DNA of 64,000 bases from Pseudoneobacillus sp042683745 (lineage in GTDB: Bacteria > Bacillota > Bacilli > Bacillales > Cytobacillaceae): the NCBI RefSeq assembly GCF_042683745.1, contig NZ_JBHUJX010000004.1, positions 6,691 through 70,690 on the forward strand, given 5' to 3'. This document shows positions 35,770 to 44,306 of the stretch, in pieces. The first letter of the stretch is position 1, and each line of letters begins with the position of its first letter. The translations under genes were made by a program, and so were the position numbers. The notes under the pieces were generated by a model. The model was not told where the DNA came from. It saw nothing but the letters and a program-made list of their open reading frames with translations, and did no database searches.

Positions 35770-36054
35770 TTAGTACAAAGTAGGGATTGGATAACAGGCA
35801 ACCGTTTCAATTAATCTTTCATCAAAACCATAGAACGTCCAAAATGTACCATTCCACCTATATCCTGCAACTTCGCCATATTGGAGGTACGTAGGATAAA
35901 ACCAGAATCCCTCCCCATTTACTAGCCAAACATAGGTGTAGTTATTTAAACAATCGACTAAATAGTGTGAAGGAAACGGTTTTGGTGGAACGTATGGCGG
36001 TGGAGGAGATTGTGGTTGTTGTCTCGTTGAACCTTGAGGTGGAAAAAATGCCAT
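35770..36054 (-). CDS. Pro-rich hypothetical protein, 94 aa
   Basis: A Pro/Gln-rich N-terminus (FFPPQGSTRQQPQSPPPPYV) is followed by an aromatic-rich C-terminal part (WLVNGEGFWFYPTYL, YRWNGTFWTFYGF). GGGAGTG lies 9 bases before the ATG. The composition is like that of small Bacillus surface or spore-layer proteins, but no family assignment is made. Confidence 0.6.
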   Translation of the reverse strand: MAFFPPQGSTRQQPQSPPPPYVPPKPFPSHYLVDCLNNYTYVWLVNGEGFWFYPTYLQYGEVAGYRWNGTFWTFYGFDERLIETVACYPIPTLY

Positions 36055-36619
36055 ATATATTCACTCCCTTATTAGATAATTACCCAATATAGTATGTTGA
36101 TAACTTTAAAGAGTTAAAAACTGGGGTAAAATCCAAGGTGAATTGGAATAAAATTTATTGAGCTTGTGATTGATCTTTTATTTTAGACCCCTTTTTAAAG
36201 CTTCAAGAAAAACAGATGGTATTTTTATGCGCTGTTGAATAGTGGTATAAAACCTCCGTTTTGTGTGGAGGTTTTCAATTTTGTCCCTTTAGAGTACACC
36301 CTATTGTATATAATGATTGGACCTATGTCCCAATTTTTAAGGAATTATTCGTACAGACTCTTTTGGAGCTAACTCGTCATAGTCTGTAAGGACGGGAAAA
36401 CATTGGTGATTCACCACGGGGATTTAGGGGAACACTAGCTGCAGGATCTGGGAAGCAAACAGACTTGAATGTTTTGAAAACGATCGCATGTGGCACAAGT
36501 GGTTTTTGATAATAGTTTAGAGTAAATACGAAACAGTAATGATAATTTTCAACTATCAATAAGAAAGAGGCTTTACGCCCCTTAATTCTTCTAAAAGTGA
36601 CTAACAAATTACAATGATT
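36055..36619. other. Intergenic stretch with an orphan hairpin
   Basis: No supported gene. It contains a terminator-like hairpin at 36250-36274. A 76-codon minus-strand frame at 36377-36607 lacks a ribosome binding site and recognisable domain. The stretch looks like decayed sequence. Confidence 0.4.
36250..36274 (+). terminator. Orphan terminator-like hairpin
   Basis: An 8-bp stem AAACCTCC/GGAGGTTT (36250-36257 with 36267-36274) is followed by T-rich sequence on the plus strand. No intact plus-strand gene lies upstream, so it may be left over from a lost gene. Confidence 0.5.
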
Positions 36620-36842
36620 TTATAAGAGTACAGGTACATTAACATCATAAAAACCAGTTACTCGGTCTCCAATTGAAACCATTCCATGATCTAGAAAATA
36701 GATTGTTGGACTAATAATGAAATTTACTATTGTACCATCCTCTCTTAAAAGGGACATTAATTTAAAACTTTTCCCTCTCCAGAACTTATTAAATGATCTT
36801 GAATCATCGTAACCGTACCAGAAAAGAACTGAATTTTTTCAT
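36620..36842 (-). pseudogene. Frameshifted remnant of a small Bacillus protein family
   Basis: On the minus strand an AAGGAGGGGG site leads into ATG 36842, but that frame stops after 12 codons. Two adjoining frames carry related, protein-like sequence: KIQFFSGTVTMIQDHL, then a shift, then LMSLLREDGTIVNFIISP and YFLDHGMVSIGDRVTGFYD, ending at 36620. I recall intact homologues with the same order in one frame. At least two frame changes are needed, so it is a pseudogene. Confidence 0.6.
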
Positions 36843-37051
36843 TTTCCCCCTCCTTAATGATTAATAATGAATGAAAATTAATCCTCAAAAGCCTTGAAGG
36901 ATAAAATGTCTGAATGTAATTTCAGTTGGCCTTATAAATATTATGATGATGGCAATTAGATATTACATTATCCATGCAATTAAATAAGCACAATAATTCT
37001 ATTAGGCTATTAGAAAATGATGATAACATTCGGAATGAAAAGGAGTATGTT

Positions 37052-37780
37052 ATGTATAATCATTATTCTTTGACTAATCAGCAAAGTATTGTATCGTTTG
37101 TACGTGGTGATGTAACTGGGGATAGAGTACCTGATAATGTCTATTTGACCGGAGTAAAGACCCCATCTAGTCCTTTTACTCAAAATATCATCCTGCATGT
37201 TCAAGATGGAAGAACTGGAGTGGTGAAAAGTGTGCTGTTTCGTGATAATGCAGGCTACAATCCTACTATATTCTTGGGCGATTTTACCGGGGATGGAGTA
37301 GATGATATTTTAATAAGTATTGATACTGGTGGTAGTGGCGGAATCATGTACCATTATATTTATTCCTTTTTGGATAATACAGCACAATTGATATTCAATT
37401 TTAATGTATATAATGAGCAGTACCAATATGAGGTTACTTACCTTGATAATTTCAAAGTGGAAGTTGTCAGCAACATTAATAATAAAAAGTACATCATAGA
37501 CATATCAACAAAAGGTGCTCAGTATTTAAATGAAATATATGATGAAAATGGTAAACTGAAAAATCCTATTAATGGTTTTGTTAATCCTTTAAGTGGCTTA
37601 TATCCTGTAGATTTTGATTCAAATAAGGTTTATGAGCTTTTGGGGTATCAAAAAATTGCAGGAAGGTATAATGCAGATTCGCTAGGGTATGTTTTGAATA
37701 CTTTAAGATGGTTGGATAATCGATTTGTACTGCAAAATCAGAATATAGCTATTTTAGGATATGAGGATAGCAACGTGTAA
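37052..37780 (+). CDS. FG-GAP/VCBS-like repeat protein (Bacillus type)
   Basis: Start ATG 37052 has AAAGGAG upstream; the longer frame from 36974 lacks a site. The 242-residue protein has two calcium-binding-like FG-GAP motifs (GDVTGDRVPDNVYL and GDFTGDGVDDILIS near the N-terminus). It then has a beta-rich region with no recognised enzyme domain. There is no signal peptide. Similar proteins occur in Bacillus, sometimes linked to spores, but the role here is unknown. Confidence 0.75.
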   Translation: MYNHYSLTNQQSIVSFVRGDVTGDRVPDNVYLTGVKTPSSPFTQNIILHVQDGRTGVVKSVLFRDNAGYNPTIFLGDFTGDGVDDILISIDTGGSGGIMYHYIYSFLDNTAQLIFNFNVYNEQYQYEVTYLDNFKVEVVSNINNKKYIIDISTKGAQYLNEIYDENGKLKNPINGFVNPLSGLYPVDFDSNKVYELLGYQKIAGRYNADSLGYVLNTLRWLDNRFVLQNQNIAILGYEDSNV

Positions 37781-37844
37781 ACTTTGGAGAGATAGAGATT
37801 TTATATTAGTAAATTAATATAATAAAAACCTCATTTATATATTA

Positions 37845-38030
37845 CAAGGTGAACCGTATCATAAACAAATATTAAAGCTATTCGGTACCAAGGTCCATAT
37901 CTTAATTCAACAATCAGGTGCTATTATTCCATAGTCATTAATCTTAATACGCCTTTATATTGATTTAGACACTATAGATCTAGGTGACATTACCGAATTT
38001 AATGAACAAATATACAAAGACTTAAGGTGA
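37845..38030 (+). pseudogene. Possible gene remnant with one in-frame TAG
   Basis: A 62-codon frame reads GEPYHKQILKLFGT ... GDITEFNEQIYKDLR with a single TAG at 37932-37934. It has protein-like composition but no start or ribosome binding site. The rest of 37781-38190 shows no gene. Confidence 0.3.
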
Positions 38031-38190
38031 GTTATTCTTCTCATCTTATTTATTTTTCTACACCTAATCAACTGATCTATCATCCAGTTTCATAATTACA
38101 TCGAGTTAATTGCTTCATAAATGCCTAAAGTTTTGCTTCATTTATTGGAAACAATAATTAAATAAATTTCTAATAAATGGGGTATATAAA

Positions 38191-38475
38191 ATGGAACGTA
38201 AAGAGATAGAAAGATTTTTTTATTTTCCTTATGATGATTTCCCAGAATTCGACCCAGAGATATGGGTATATTTGAAAGACAATACTTATATGTTTGGTTA
38301 TCTTGATTATTGTTACTGGTTGGGTAATGAAAAAGATCCTTACAGAAAAGAATGTATTACTTTTCAAGATTTCACCAAAGATGAAAACGATGAAATACAT
38401 GAAACTATTTGGAATGTTCATAGAGACTCCATAATTGAAATGAAATGGGCTCATGAGCCTCCGATAATTAATTAA
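38191..38475 (+). CDS. Hypothetical acidic protein, 94 aa
   Basis: The protein is acidic and aromatic-rich (FFYFPYDDFPEFDPEIWVYL, ETIWNVHRDS). The ribosome binding site is weak (GGGGT 7 bases upstream). Compact acidic proteins like this are often immunity-type proteins, but nothing supports that directly. A small membrane-protein ORF follows. Confidence 0.5.
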   Translation: MERKEIERFFYFPYDDFPEFDPEIWVYLKDNTYMFGYLDYCYWLGNEKDPYRKECITFQDFTKDENDEIHETIWNVHRDSIIEMKWAHEPPIIN

Positions 38476-38585
38476 ATTTATTTGGACCTTTATTGCACAA
38501 CACAGTTCTATTTCAAATAATGCTTATTGAGCGAATTAGAATTTTTCCGTATATGATAATAAACCTAAAACGAGTGAGGGTGCTT

Positions 38586-38810
38586 ATGTTAATAGCTACG
38601 ATGATTCTTTTACCACTTGGCATCTTATCTATTATTTTTTCTTTTAAGTATGATAAAAGTAAGTTCATAAGTGAATCTTCACAAGGACTGCTAGAATTTA
38701 TACTTTATATAACACCTAACCTAGTAGGAAGGTTATTCTTTTTTATTGCGGGTTTATTAATACTTTTTATACTTATTATGTCATGGTTACAAGAACTCAA
38801 ATTACTGTAA
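38586..38810 (+). CDS. Small two-helix membrane protein, 74 aa
   Basis: Start ATG 38586 follows GAGGGTGCTT; the longer frame from 38493 lacks a site. Two strong membrane helices (MLIATMILLPLGILSIIFSF and LFFFIAGLLILFILIM) flank a polar loop. Function unknown. Confidence 0.55.
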   Translation: MLIATMILLPLGILSIIFSFKYDKSKFISESSQGLLEFILYITPNLVGRLFFFIAGLLILFILIMSWLQELKLL

Positions 38811-38884
38811 GAAACAAATCAATCTGTAAGACGGGACGTTTTCTTAATGTATTGCATCAATCCTTTTTGAAAATAATATTAATC

Positions 38885-38938
38885 CGAGCAAGGTATTTAT
38901 CCCCCTTAGACAACTAGCGATGTACAATACCTTGCTCG
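38885..38938 (+). terminator. Large inverted repeat, terminator-like
   Basis: A perfect 13-bp stem (38885-38897 with 38926-38938) closes a 28-base loop and is followed by a short T-containing tail. It lies between the small membrane protein and the next gene and may end transcription of 38191-38810. Confidence 0.6.
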
Positions 38939-39050
38939 AAACATTTTTACTCTTTTGTTTCATTAAACTCACACTCACATTGACTAATCCTTTTGTCATA
39001 TATACAATTTAGGTATTATTGCTCAAATTTAATGAAAAAGGATTGAGAAT

Positions 39051-39428
39051 GTGAAAGTAGAGAGTGTAATTAGACTTATAAATTCACTGTGTAATGACAA
39101 TAAACTTGATAAAGCTCGTAGCTATATAAATAAAGAATGGGATAGAATCACAGAATATAAGAATTTGATGCAACTTAATGATAGTGCTCAACAGTTTGTT
39201 AAAATCATTCATGAAGAAAAAGAAAATGGTTCTTCTAACGCATTAACTAATACTGATAAAAAAGTACTTAATCTTATTAATCAATATATCCGTGATTCTA
39301 ATTTTAATTTTGCTAAGCGAATATTTCGTGAACATCAAGAGCTCATTGAAAAATCTGATGCACAACAATGGCTTACATCTGATGCAAGATATATATGTGA
39401 CGTTTGGAAAAAATCTGAATTAGCTTAA
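39051..39428 (+). CDS. Hypothetical helical protein, 125 aa
   Basis: GTG start at 39051 with AAAGGA 8 bases upstream. The protein is almost wholly helical (LINSLCNDNKLDKARSYINK, LNLINQYIRDSNFNFAKRIF), with two similar halves, suggesting a helical-hairpin repeat. A strong terminator follows. No known domain recognised. Confidence 0.65.
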   Translation: MKVESVIRLINSLCNDNKLDKARSYINKEWDRITEYKNLMQLNDSAQQFVKIIHEEKENGSSNALTNTDKKVLNLINQYIRDSNFNFAKRIFREHQELIEKSDAQQWLTSDARYICDVWKKSELA

Positions 39429-39440
39429 TAATTGAAATGT

Positions 39441-39461
39441 ACTCCTCATAGGAGTTTTTTT
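39441..39461 (+). terminator. Terminator before the cheY riboswitch leader
   Basis: A 6-bp stem ACTCCT/AGGAGT (39441-39446 with 39450-39455) with a 3-base loop is followed by seven or more T. It insulates the following riboswitch gene. Confidence 0.85.
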
Positions 39462-39501
39462 TATTTGTCACATTCAATCTTGTGCTCTTTCAATTTATTT
39501 A

Positions 39502-39538
39502 TTCGACAAATACTCCCTTTTTACGACAAATGTATGAT
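39502..39538 (+). promoter_or_regulatory. Spo0A boxes and candidate -10 upstream of the cheY riboswitch
   Basis: TTCGACAAA (39502-39510) is the perfect reverse of the 0A box; TACGACAAA (39522-39530) differs at one base. A TATGAT -10-like hexamer is at 39533-39538. The layout resembles the other c-di-GMP-riboswitch promoter at 29.1 kb. Regulation is inferred. Confidence 0.4.
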
Positions 39539-39550
39539 AACATCTAATAA

Positions 39551-39624
39551 GGGCAAATTTTACGAAAGTAAAAGACGCAAAGCCACGGGCCTAAAACTAT
39601 TGCTGTTATGGTAGCCGGGTTGCA
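39551..39624 (+). ncRNA. c-di-GMP-I riboswitch upstream of a CheY-like gene
   Basis: The plus strand reads GGGCAAATTTTACGAAAGTA, then GACGCAAAGCCACGGGCC and ATGGTAGCCGGGTTGC: GAAA-capped hairpin, GCAAAGC core and closing helix of the class-I c-di-GMP aptamer. No terminator follows. Instead CCTTTC (39654-39659) could pair with the Shine-Dalgarno GAAAGG (39682-39687), suggesting translational control. Confidence 0.93.
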
Positions 39625-39695
39625 TAATTTTCAAAACTACATCTAGAATATTCCCTTTCCTAATTTGCCTTAATATTTAGTGAAAGGTGTTGTAA

Positions 39696-40055
39696 ATGAG
39701 CAAAACTGTTCTAATTGCTGATGATTCAAGGTTCCTTAGAAATTTGATAAAAAATATCTTATTTAAAGAAGGCTACGAATTATTCATAGAAGCCTCTGAT
39801 GGCGCATATGCTGTCTCTTTATATAAAGAAAGAAACCCAGACATTGTTCTATTAGACTTAACAATGCCTAATTTAAATGGTATTGATGCCTTAAAAAGAA
39901 TTATAGAATTTGATCCAGAAGCAAAAGTAATTATTTGTTCAGCAATGGGACAAAAAAGATTTATATTAGAAGCCATACAATCTGGAGCAAAAGATTTTAT
40001 CATTAAGCCAAATTTTAATGAATTGATTCCAGCAATTAGAAAATTATTTTGTTGA
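39696..40055 (+). CDS. Stand-alone CheY-like response regulator
   Basis: The 119-residue protein is a single receiver domain. Acidic pair is D9/D10, phospho-acceptor D54 (LLDLTMPN), switch S82 and K104 are all present. No output domain exists, so it likely acts on a partner such as the flagellar switch. GAAAGG lies 8 bases before the ATG. A c-di-GMP-I riboswitch in its leader ties its synthesis to c-di-GMP. Confidence 0.93.
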   Translation: MSKTVLIADDSRFLRNLIKNILFKEGYELFIEASDGAYAVSLYKERNPDIVLLDLTMPNLNGIDALKRIIEFDPEAKVIICSAMGQKRFILEAIQSGAKDFIIKPNFNELIPAIRKLFC

Positions 40056-40058
40056 TTT

Positions 40059-40084
40059 GCATTTCATTTAGAAATGCTTTTTTT
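40059..40084 (+). terminator. Terminator of the CheY-like gene
   Basis: A perfect 7-bp stem GCATTTC/GAAATGC with a 5-base loop is followed by seven T. Confidence 0.9.
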
Positions 40085-40365
40085 ATGGAAAAATAATACA
40101 AATTAAATATAATTTTTTCCTCCTTGGTTTGTCGTTTTTCTTGGGGAAGCCCCAGATCCGCTTCAAGCTGCTTAACCTCTTTTTCACCTCGGACACAATA
40201 CCTGATCAAAAGGACAATTGCCAGGCCCTTCCAAATTTCTGGATGGTTCCTGGCACTCGTAGTTTCAGATGCACCTACCTGTTTTCTAAAAATTTTTTAT
40301 CGAATAAACTCTTGTATTGATAGGGAACAGAAATATTCAAGAAGTGACAGGGACTGTCTTACTCC
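40085..40365. other. Junction between host-type and phage-type genes, no supported gene
   Basis: No supported gene. A minus-strand frame reading ARNHPEIWKGLAIVLLIRYC looks protein-like but lacks a start codon or ribosome binding site. It may be the worn-out end of the phage-type module to its right. Confidence 0.35.
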
Positions 40366-40629
40366 CTACCAGTCTTCCCCTGCAGTTAAATCGAGTACAA
40401 AATCATCAGGGATATGGCGTCCCCCTGATAAATTTTGGACCAAATCACTAATCTTTGGAGGATGCGGCGAATCTACTACAAATTTCAATAGATTCTCATG
40501 TACACTGTCATACGAATATTTTTGCAGGACCAAATGCCAGGCATCCAGCTTCTTTTGATCAAATTGAAACTTGTCATAATAGTCTTGTATAAAATCCATC
40601 AACTTATAAAGCTCTTTCTTATTCATCAA
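40366..40629 (-). CDS. Phage-type replicative helicase loader/inhibitor-like protein
   Basis: The 87-residue helical protein (YKLMDFIQDYYDKFQFDQKK, then WHLVLQKYSYDSVHENLLKF) resembles the small helicase loader/inhibitor family of Gram-positive phages (phage G40P type). It overlaps the preceding replication gene by 11 bases. A DnaC-type loader would normally follow, but the sequence beyond is decayed. Confidence 0.65.
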   Translation of the reverse strand: MMNKKELYKLMDFIQDYYDKFQFDQKKLDAWHLVLQKYSYDSVHENLLKFVVDSPHPPKISDLVQNLSGGRHIPDDFVLDLTAGEDW

Positions 40630-41335
40630 GGTTGAAATCCTCCTCAGTTAGTCTCTTTTTCCCTTCCTGTTGATTAAGATAAGATTCAAATTTTGTCCCA
40701 AACAATGTCTCAGGTCGCAGGAACTTATTCCACGCAGGGTCAGACAGCCATTCAGCTGACTTTAAATCAATCACTCTATTAAAATCTTCAACTGTAAAAC
40801 CTTCACCATATCTGGCATGAATCAGTTCCCTCGTTTTAATAGAAACTAGTTTAAAATTCTTTCCCGTCTTCTCATTCAAATAGCCAATAATTTCACCATA
40901 TGGAATCACCTTTTTCACGGTAGAATTGACTTCGGATTCCTCCATCTCCACCGAATCTTTCTCAGGTGTTATTTCCTCGATAGGAGTTGCTTGACTCTCG
41001 GGCAAGCTATCTTCAAACTCCTGTAATTTTTCATAATCAATGCTGTACCATTTTGTCTTATCCATTTTCATCCGATTCCAATTTTCAGATAGTAGTAATC
41101 CTAGCATCTCTAACGAGCGAATCGTCCGCTTAATCGTACTCACTGACCAAAATGGCAGCTGCTTCTGCCACTCTTCATATGTATTATAAACCCACGTTCT
41201 CCCCTCAATTTTATGCTTGCTGATTCCAAGCCAATAATGTATTTGCTGCAATATCACTGCCTCATTTAAACCAATCTTAATTGCCAAACTAGGAATAATC
41301 ATTACCGGACTTTCATTGATTAATAACCTACTCAA
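40619..41335 (-). CDS. Phage-type replication initiation protein
   Basis: The 238-residue protein starts with a winged-helix-like region (LAIKIGLNEAVILQQIHYWL, SVSTIKRTIRSLEMLGLL). It ends with a conserved phage replisome-organiser C-terminal domain (IIGYLNEKTGKNFKL, FLRPETLFGTKFESYL). GGAGAGG lies just upstream. With the small partner after it, it is a remnant of a prophage or integrative-element replication module, as no other phage genes are seen. Confidence 0.8.
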   Translation of the reverse strand: MSRLLINESPVMIIPSLAIKIGLNEAVILQQIHYWLGISKHKIEGRTWVYNTYEEWQKQLPFWSVSTIKRTIRSLEMLGLLLSENWNRMKMDKTKWYSIDYEKLQEFEDSLPESQATPIEEITPEKDSVEMEESEVNSTVKKVIPYGEIIGYLNEKTGKNFKLVSIKTRELIHARYGEGFTVEDFNRVIDLKSAEWLSDPAWNKFLRPETLFGTKFESYLNQQEGKKRLTEEDFNLDE

Positions 41336-41810
41336 GCTGAACCTCTCCTTTAATGAGTTTTAAGAAGAAACCAAGACACGGTCGTAAGACGCGAGCAGCC
41401 CACCGATTGGTATAAGCCCCTTCACAGGTTATATAGAAATAAAATCGGTAAAAGGACAGGTTCTTATAAATATTGTTGCTTGATGGAAATCGAATAGGAG
41501 GACATTATTTTATTTTTTGAGGTAATCTTTGAAATACTTTAATGATGAAATCTATGGTATTGCTTGGGTCAACAAGGGTATCTCTATAGGTCATTATGAG
41601 CTTATCCAAACGTCAGGATGATCGAATCAGCTTGGTCATTTTGTGCTGATGCAGGTACCTTAAAACCTGGCGAGTAACGGTACTCAACGAAAAATGTGGG
41701 TTACTTGTAATCGTATAGTTGATTTTAAAATTAATATTGACATTTTTGAATACTTCACTCTTATGATGATACGAATAGAAATGCATTTCTTCATACATCG
41801 ATGACATGAA
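41336..41810. other. Gene-free stretch left of repeat copy 1
   Basis: No supported gene is present. A 64-codon minus-strand frame (41613-41807) reads plausibly (FSLSTVTRQVLRYLHQHKMT) but has no ribosome binding site. It may be the remnant of a mobile-element protein. Confidence 0.35.
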
Positions 41811-42075
41811 AAAAGAGGCTTCTCAAAAGTTTGTTTAACTTATGAGAAGCCTCGATAATAAATCTTTCGGGTTTCATTTAAACACTAGAATATAAAGGGT
41901 TGTTGGGAGATTACATCATGCCGCCTCTAAGGTGGGAGTGTGTAATATCGTTAACGATGAGATTAAAAAGTGCGGTAAATCAAGTTATTTGACAAAACAG
42001 TATTGTAACACCTTTAACGATATTTAACCGTTTTTCACTAGATTGTGTTAGCAAAATGTTTGCATTTGCGATCAT
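41811..42075. repeat. Accessory-region repeat, copy 1
   Basis: This copy shares with copy 2 an initial hairpin (AGAGGCTTCTCAAAAGTT), a 16-base identical core ATTACATCATGCCGCC (41910-41925), then AGTGCGGTAAATCAAG and CGTTTTTCACTxGATTG. On the minus strand the core reads GGCGGCATGATGTAAT, which matches the last codons and stop (GGMM) of typical Bacillus groEL. It may be an attachment-site scar. Confidence 0.75.
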
Positions 42076-42419
42076 AATTACAGCCACAAAAAACGCACCA
42101 TACCCTCTCTTCTTCACCAGCAGTTGCCGCGTAATTTACCACTTGCTGTTAACTGCTTACTAAATAGATAAAAATTCAAAGATTGGAAGTGTAACAGCCT
42201 AATCCTCCTTATTTTTACCGAGGAATTAGGCTTTTGATCTTTGGCAATCTATCCGATTATAGAATATCATTTTCTAAAGAATGATATATTTGTACTGCGT
42301 AGCAAATGATCCTGTTTAAAATGAAAGTTCTTGTTCAACTAAAATCCGTTACTTTAATAGTCGTCTTTATAACTAAATTTATATTTTTTGTAATAATAAA
42401 ATAGGTTAAGATATAAAAA
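42076..42419. other. Intergenic region between repeat copy 1 and the membrane-protein gene
   Basis: No gene is seen. A terminator-like hairpin (42196-42232, pairing GCCTAAT and ATTAGGC ends, followed by TTTTG) has no clear partner gene. Confidence 0.4.
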
Positions 42420-43085
42420 TCAATCAGGACTGATTCTTCTACGATCTGACCAAAGAGCATACCCCAACCAAATAAGAGCTAATCCCATCGGAATTGCCAA
42501 TATCCTATCGAATGGATGAGGAATTACGGCAGTAGCAAAGGTGGCAACGGCTGCGAAGGAAAGCAAAGCACCTGCCATGCGTGGGAAGATTCTCGCACGA
42601 AAAGTTGCGATTCCAAACAAGAGTCCACCAAGCGAATACAGAATCGCCGCAATTGGTGCTAATATTGGGAAAATACCAAGATTCACTGTGCTGGTGGTTC
42701 CACCAAATATCCCTACTATTCCCTCTACAAACTTCGGAGCATCAGTTGTAAGTAACGGCAAAACAAAAGCCTCGTTAAAACTAAAATTCATAGAAATTAA
42801 CCAAAATATACTAAAAAAAATAAAACCAATTAGCCCAAGCCAGTCTGCCTTTTCCGCTTGTCTCGTATAGATTCCTGTAATTCCTATCAGACTGAAAAGA
42901 GACATAATGCTGGTACTACATGCAATGACGACCCATAAGCTTGTGCTAACAGAAGATATATGATCCTCTGGGTGAATAAACTGAATACATATATATAAAA
43001 CCCCTGCTAGTATTGCAAAAAGACCTGCCCATCGCATTAAACTCTTTCCCGTAATTCTTAGTTTTTTTTCATTTTTATTATTCAT
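42420..43085 (-). CDS. Polytopic membrane protein, DUF4386-like
   Basis: Start ATG 43085 has GGAGGG 6 bases upstream; the longer frame from 43307 lacks a site. The 221-residue protein has about six helices and a SRxxIxPD-type tail. The pattern (ILAGVLYICIQFIHPEDH, GGTTSTVNLGIFPILAP) is similar to DUF4386-type membrane proteins, but I am not certain. It is divergently paired with an AraC-family regulator, which probably controls it. Confidence 0.72.
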   Translation of the reverse strand: MNNKNEKKLRITGKSLMRWAGLFAILAGVLYICIQFIHPEDHISSVSTSLWVVIACSTSIMSLFSLIGITGIYTRQAEKADWLGLIGFIFFSIFWLISMNFSFNEAFVLPLLTTDAPKFVEGIVGIFGGTTSTVNLGIFPILAPIAAILYSLGGLLFGIATFRARIFPRMAGALLSFAAVATFATAVIPHPFDRILAIPMGLALIWLGYALWSDRRRISPD

Positions 43086-43183
43086 GTGATTCCCTCCAAT
43101 AATATTTTTACTCTTAAAGTAAATACAAATTTTATAAACGACCCTAGTTATTGCAGAATCAAACTTCTTATAGTAAGTTAGAT

Positions 43184-44092
43184 ATGCAAGAATTGAATAA
43201 ATATTTGAAATTAGGTGACAAGGTGGAACATTATGAAGTAATTGAAAAATCTTTATTGTATATTGAAAACAACTTGCAACAACCATTATCATTGGAGTCT
43301 GTTTCAAATTCCTTGAATATGTCTAAATATTATTTTCATAGACTTTTTTCTGCAATAATGGGCTGCTCATTAAACCAATACACTTTATCAAGAAGATTAA
43401 ATGCATCTGTTCAATACATTCAAAACGATAACTTATCATTAACAGAAATTGCGTATCAACTAAACTTTGGAACTCCATCGTCCTTCACCCGCGCTTTTAA
43501 AAGCCAATATGGTATCTCCCCAAGCTCTCTAAGAAAAAATGGAAAGACCATAGCTCTAGAAGACATTCCTTCAGTAATTAAAAGGCCGATAAAAAACATC
43601 AATGGGGATATCGTTGCCGATTTTACACTAACAAATTTTAAAACAACTCGAATAAGTGGGATAGCATTTGAAGTTGATTTAGCAAAAAGTGATTTTAAAG
43701 ATAAGATTCGTTTCTTTTCGAGAATGCTCGTAAACAGCATTGATGAAACAATCAGTAGTTCGTGTTATATCATCTATTCCAATTGCCAGCCAAACTCAAC
43801 TAAATTCAAGGCTCTAATCGGGATTCCACAAAATCTAAAAATCAATAAACCAAATTATTTCACAGTAGAAGTTCAACAATTTTTTTGTGCTAAGTTTAAA
43901 TATTCTGGTGACCTACTAGATATAGGAGATGTCTTTATTACTGACTTTGCAAGATTTTTAAAAATTTCGAAACAAGAAACAGAGGAATCCGATATTGAAC
44001 TTATTCAAGTGTTTGAAAATATTCATAACCTTAATTCTTCCTATCATATTTTCGTACCAATCAAAAAACTCTCCAGTGACGACATTGATTAG
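43184..44092 (+). CDS. AraC-family regulator with GyrI-like effector-binding domain
   Basis: The N-terminal double helix-turn-helix (SLESVSNSLNMSKYYFHRLF, LSLTEIAYQLNFGTPSSFTR) is an AraC DNA-binding domain. The C-terminal ~150 residues resemble the GyrI-like small-molecule-binding domain, the order seen in Rob/SoxS-like and BltR-like regulators. The start is uncertain: ATG 43184 is used, GTG 43223 or a TTG at 43151 is possible. It is divergent from the membrane protein gene and likely regulates it in response to a ligand. Confidence 0.82.
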   Translation: MQELNKYLKLGDKVEHYEVIEKSLLYIENNLQQPLSLESVSNSLNMSKYYFHRLFSAIMGCSLNQYTLSRRLNASVQYIQNDNLSLTEIAYQLNFGTPSSFTRAFKSQYGISPSSLRKNGKTIALEDIPSVIKRPIKNINGDIVADFTLTNFKTTRISGIAFEVDLAKSDFKDKIRFFSRMLVNSIDETISSSCYIIYSNCQPNSTKFKALIGIPQNLKINKPNYFTVEVQQFFCAKFKYSGDLLDIGDVFITDFARFLKISKQETEESDIELIQVFENIHNLNSSYHIFVPIKKLSSDDID

Positions 44093-44306
44093 TGTCTAAC
44101 TACCTATATATGTTAATAAACTTGTTACTTTAATAAGAAGGATACCATCACAAGTGTAAAGAAACTTTCCAAATCTTGCGGTAAATCGTAAAACAAGTTA
44201 GTTTTTTTGTAACGCAAAAAAAATGCCTTCCAGTTATTTTGGAAAAGCACCCATTTGAAGTTATTTAACTTACAGTGGAACACGTTGTTAAATAAATAAA
44301 TAAAGA
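44093..44306. other. Gene-free spacer before repeat copy 2
   Basis: No supported gene. A 63-codon minus-strand frame here is Phe/Leu-rich, lacks a ribosome binding site and runs into the repeat, so it is not called. Confidence 0.35.

Noticed and set aside
36377..36607. 76-codon minus-strand ORF
   Set aside because: No Shine-Dalgarno sequence and no recognised domain; odd composition suggests decayed DNA.
40124..40558. 144-codon plus-strand ORF
   Set aside because: Overlaps the helicase-loader-like gene on the other strand; Ser/Cys-rich shadow without start signal.
41613..41807. 64-codon minus-strand ORF
   Set aside because: Plausible sequence but no ribosome binding site; runs into repeat copy 1.
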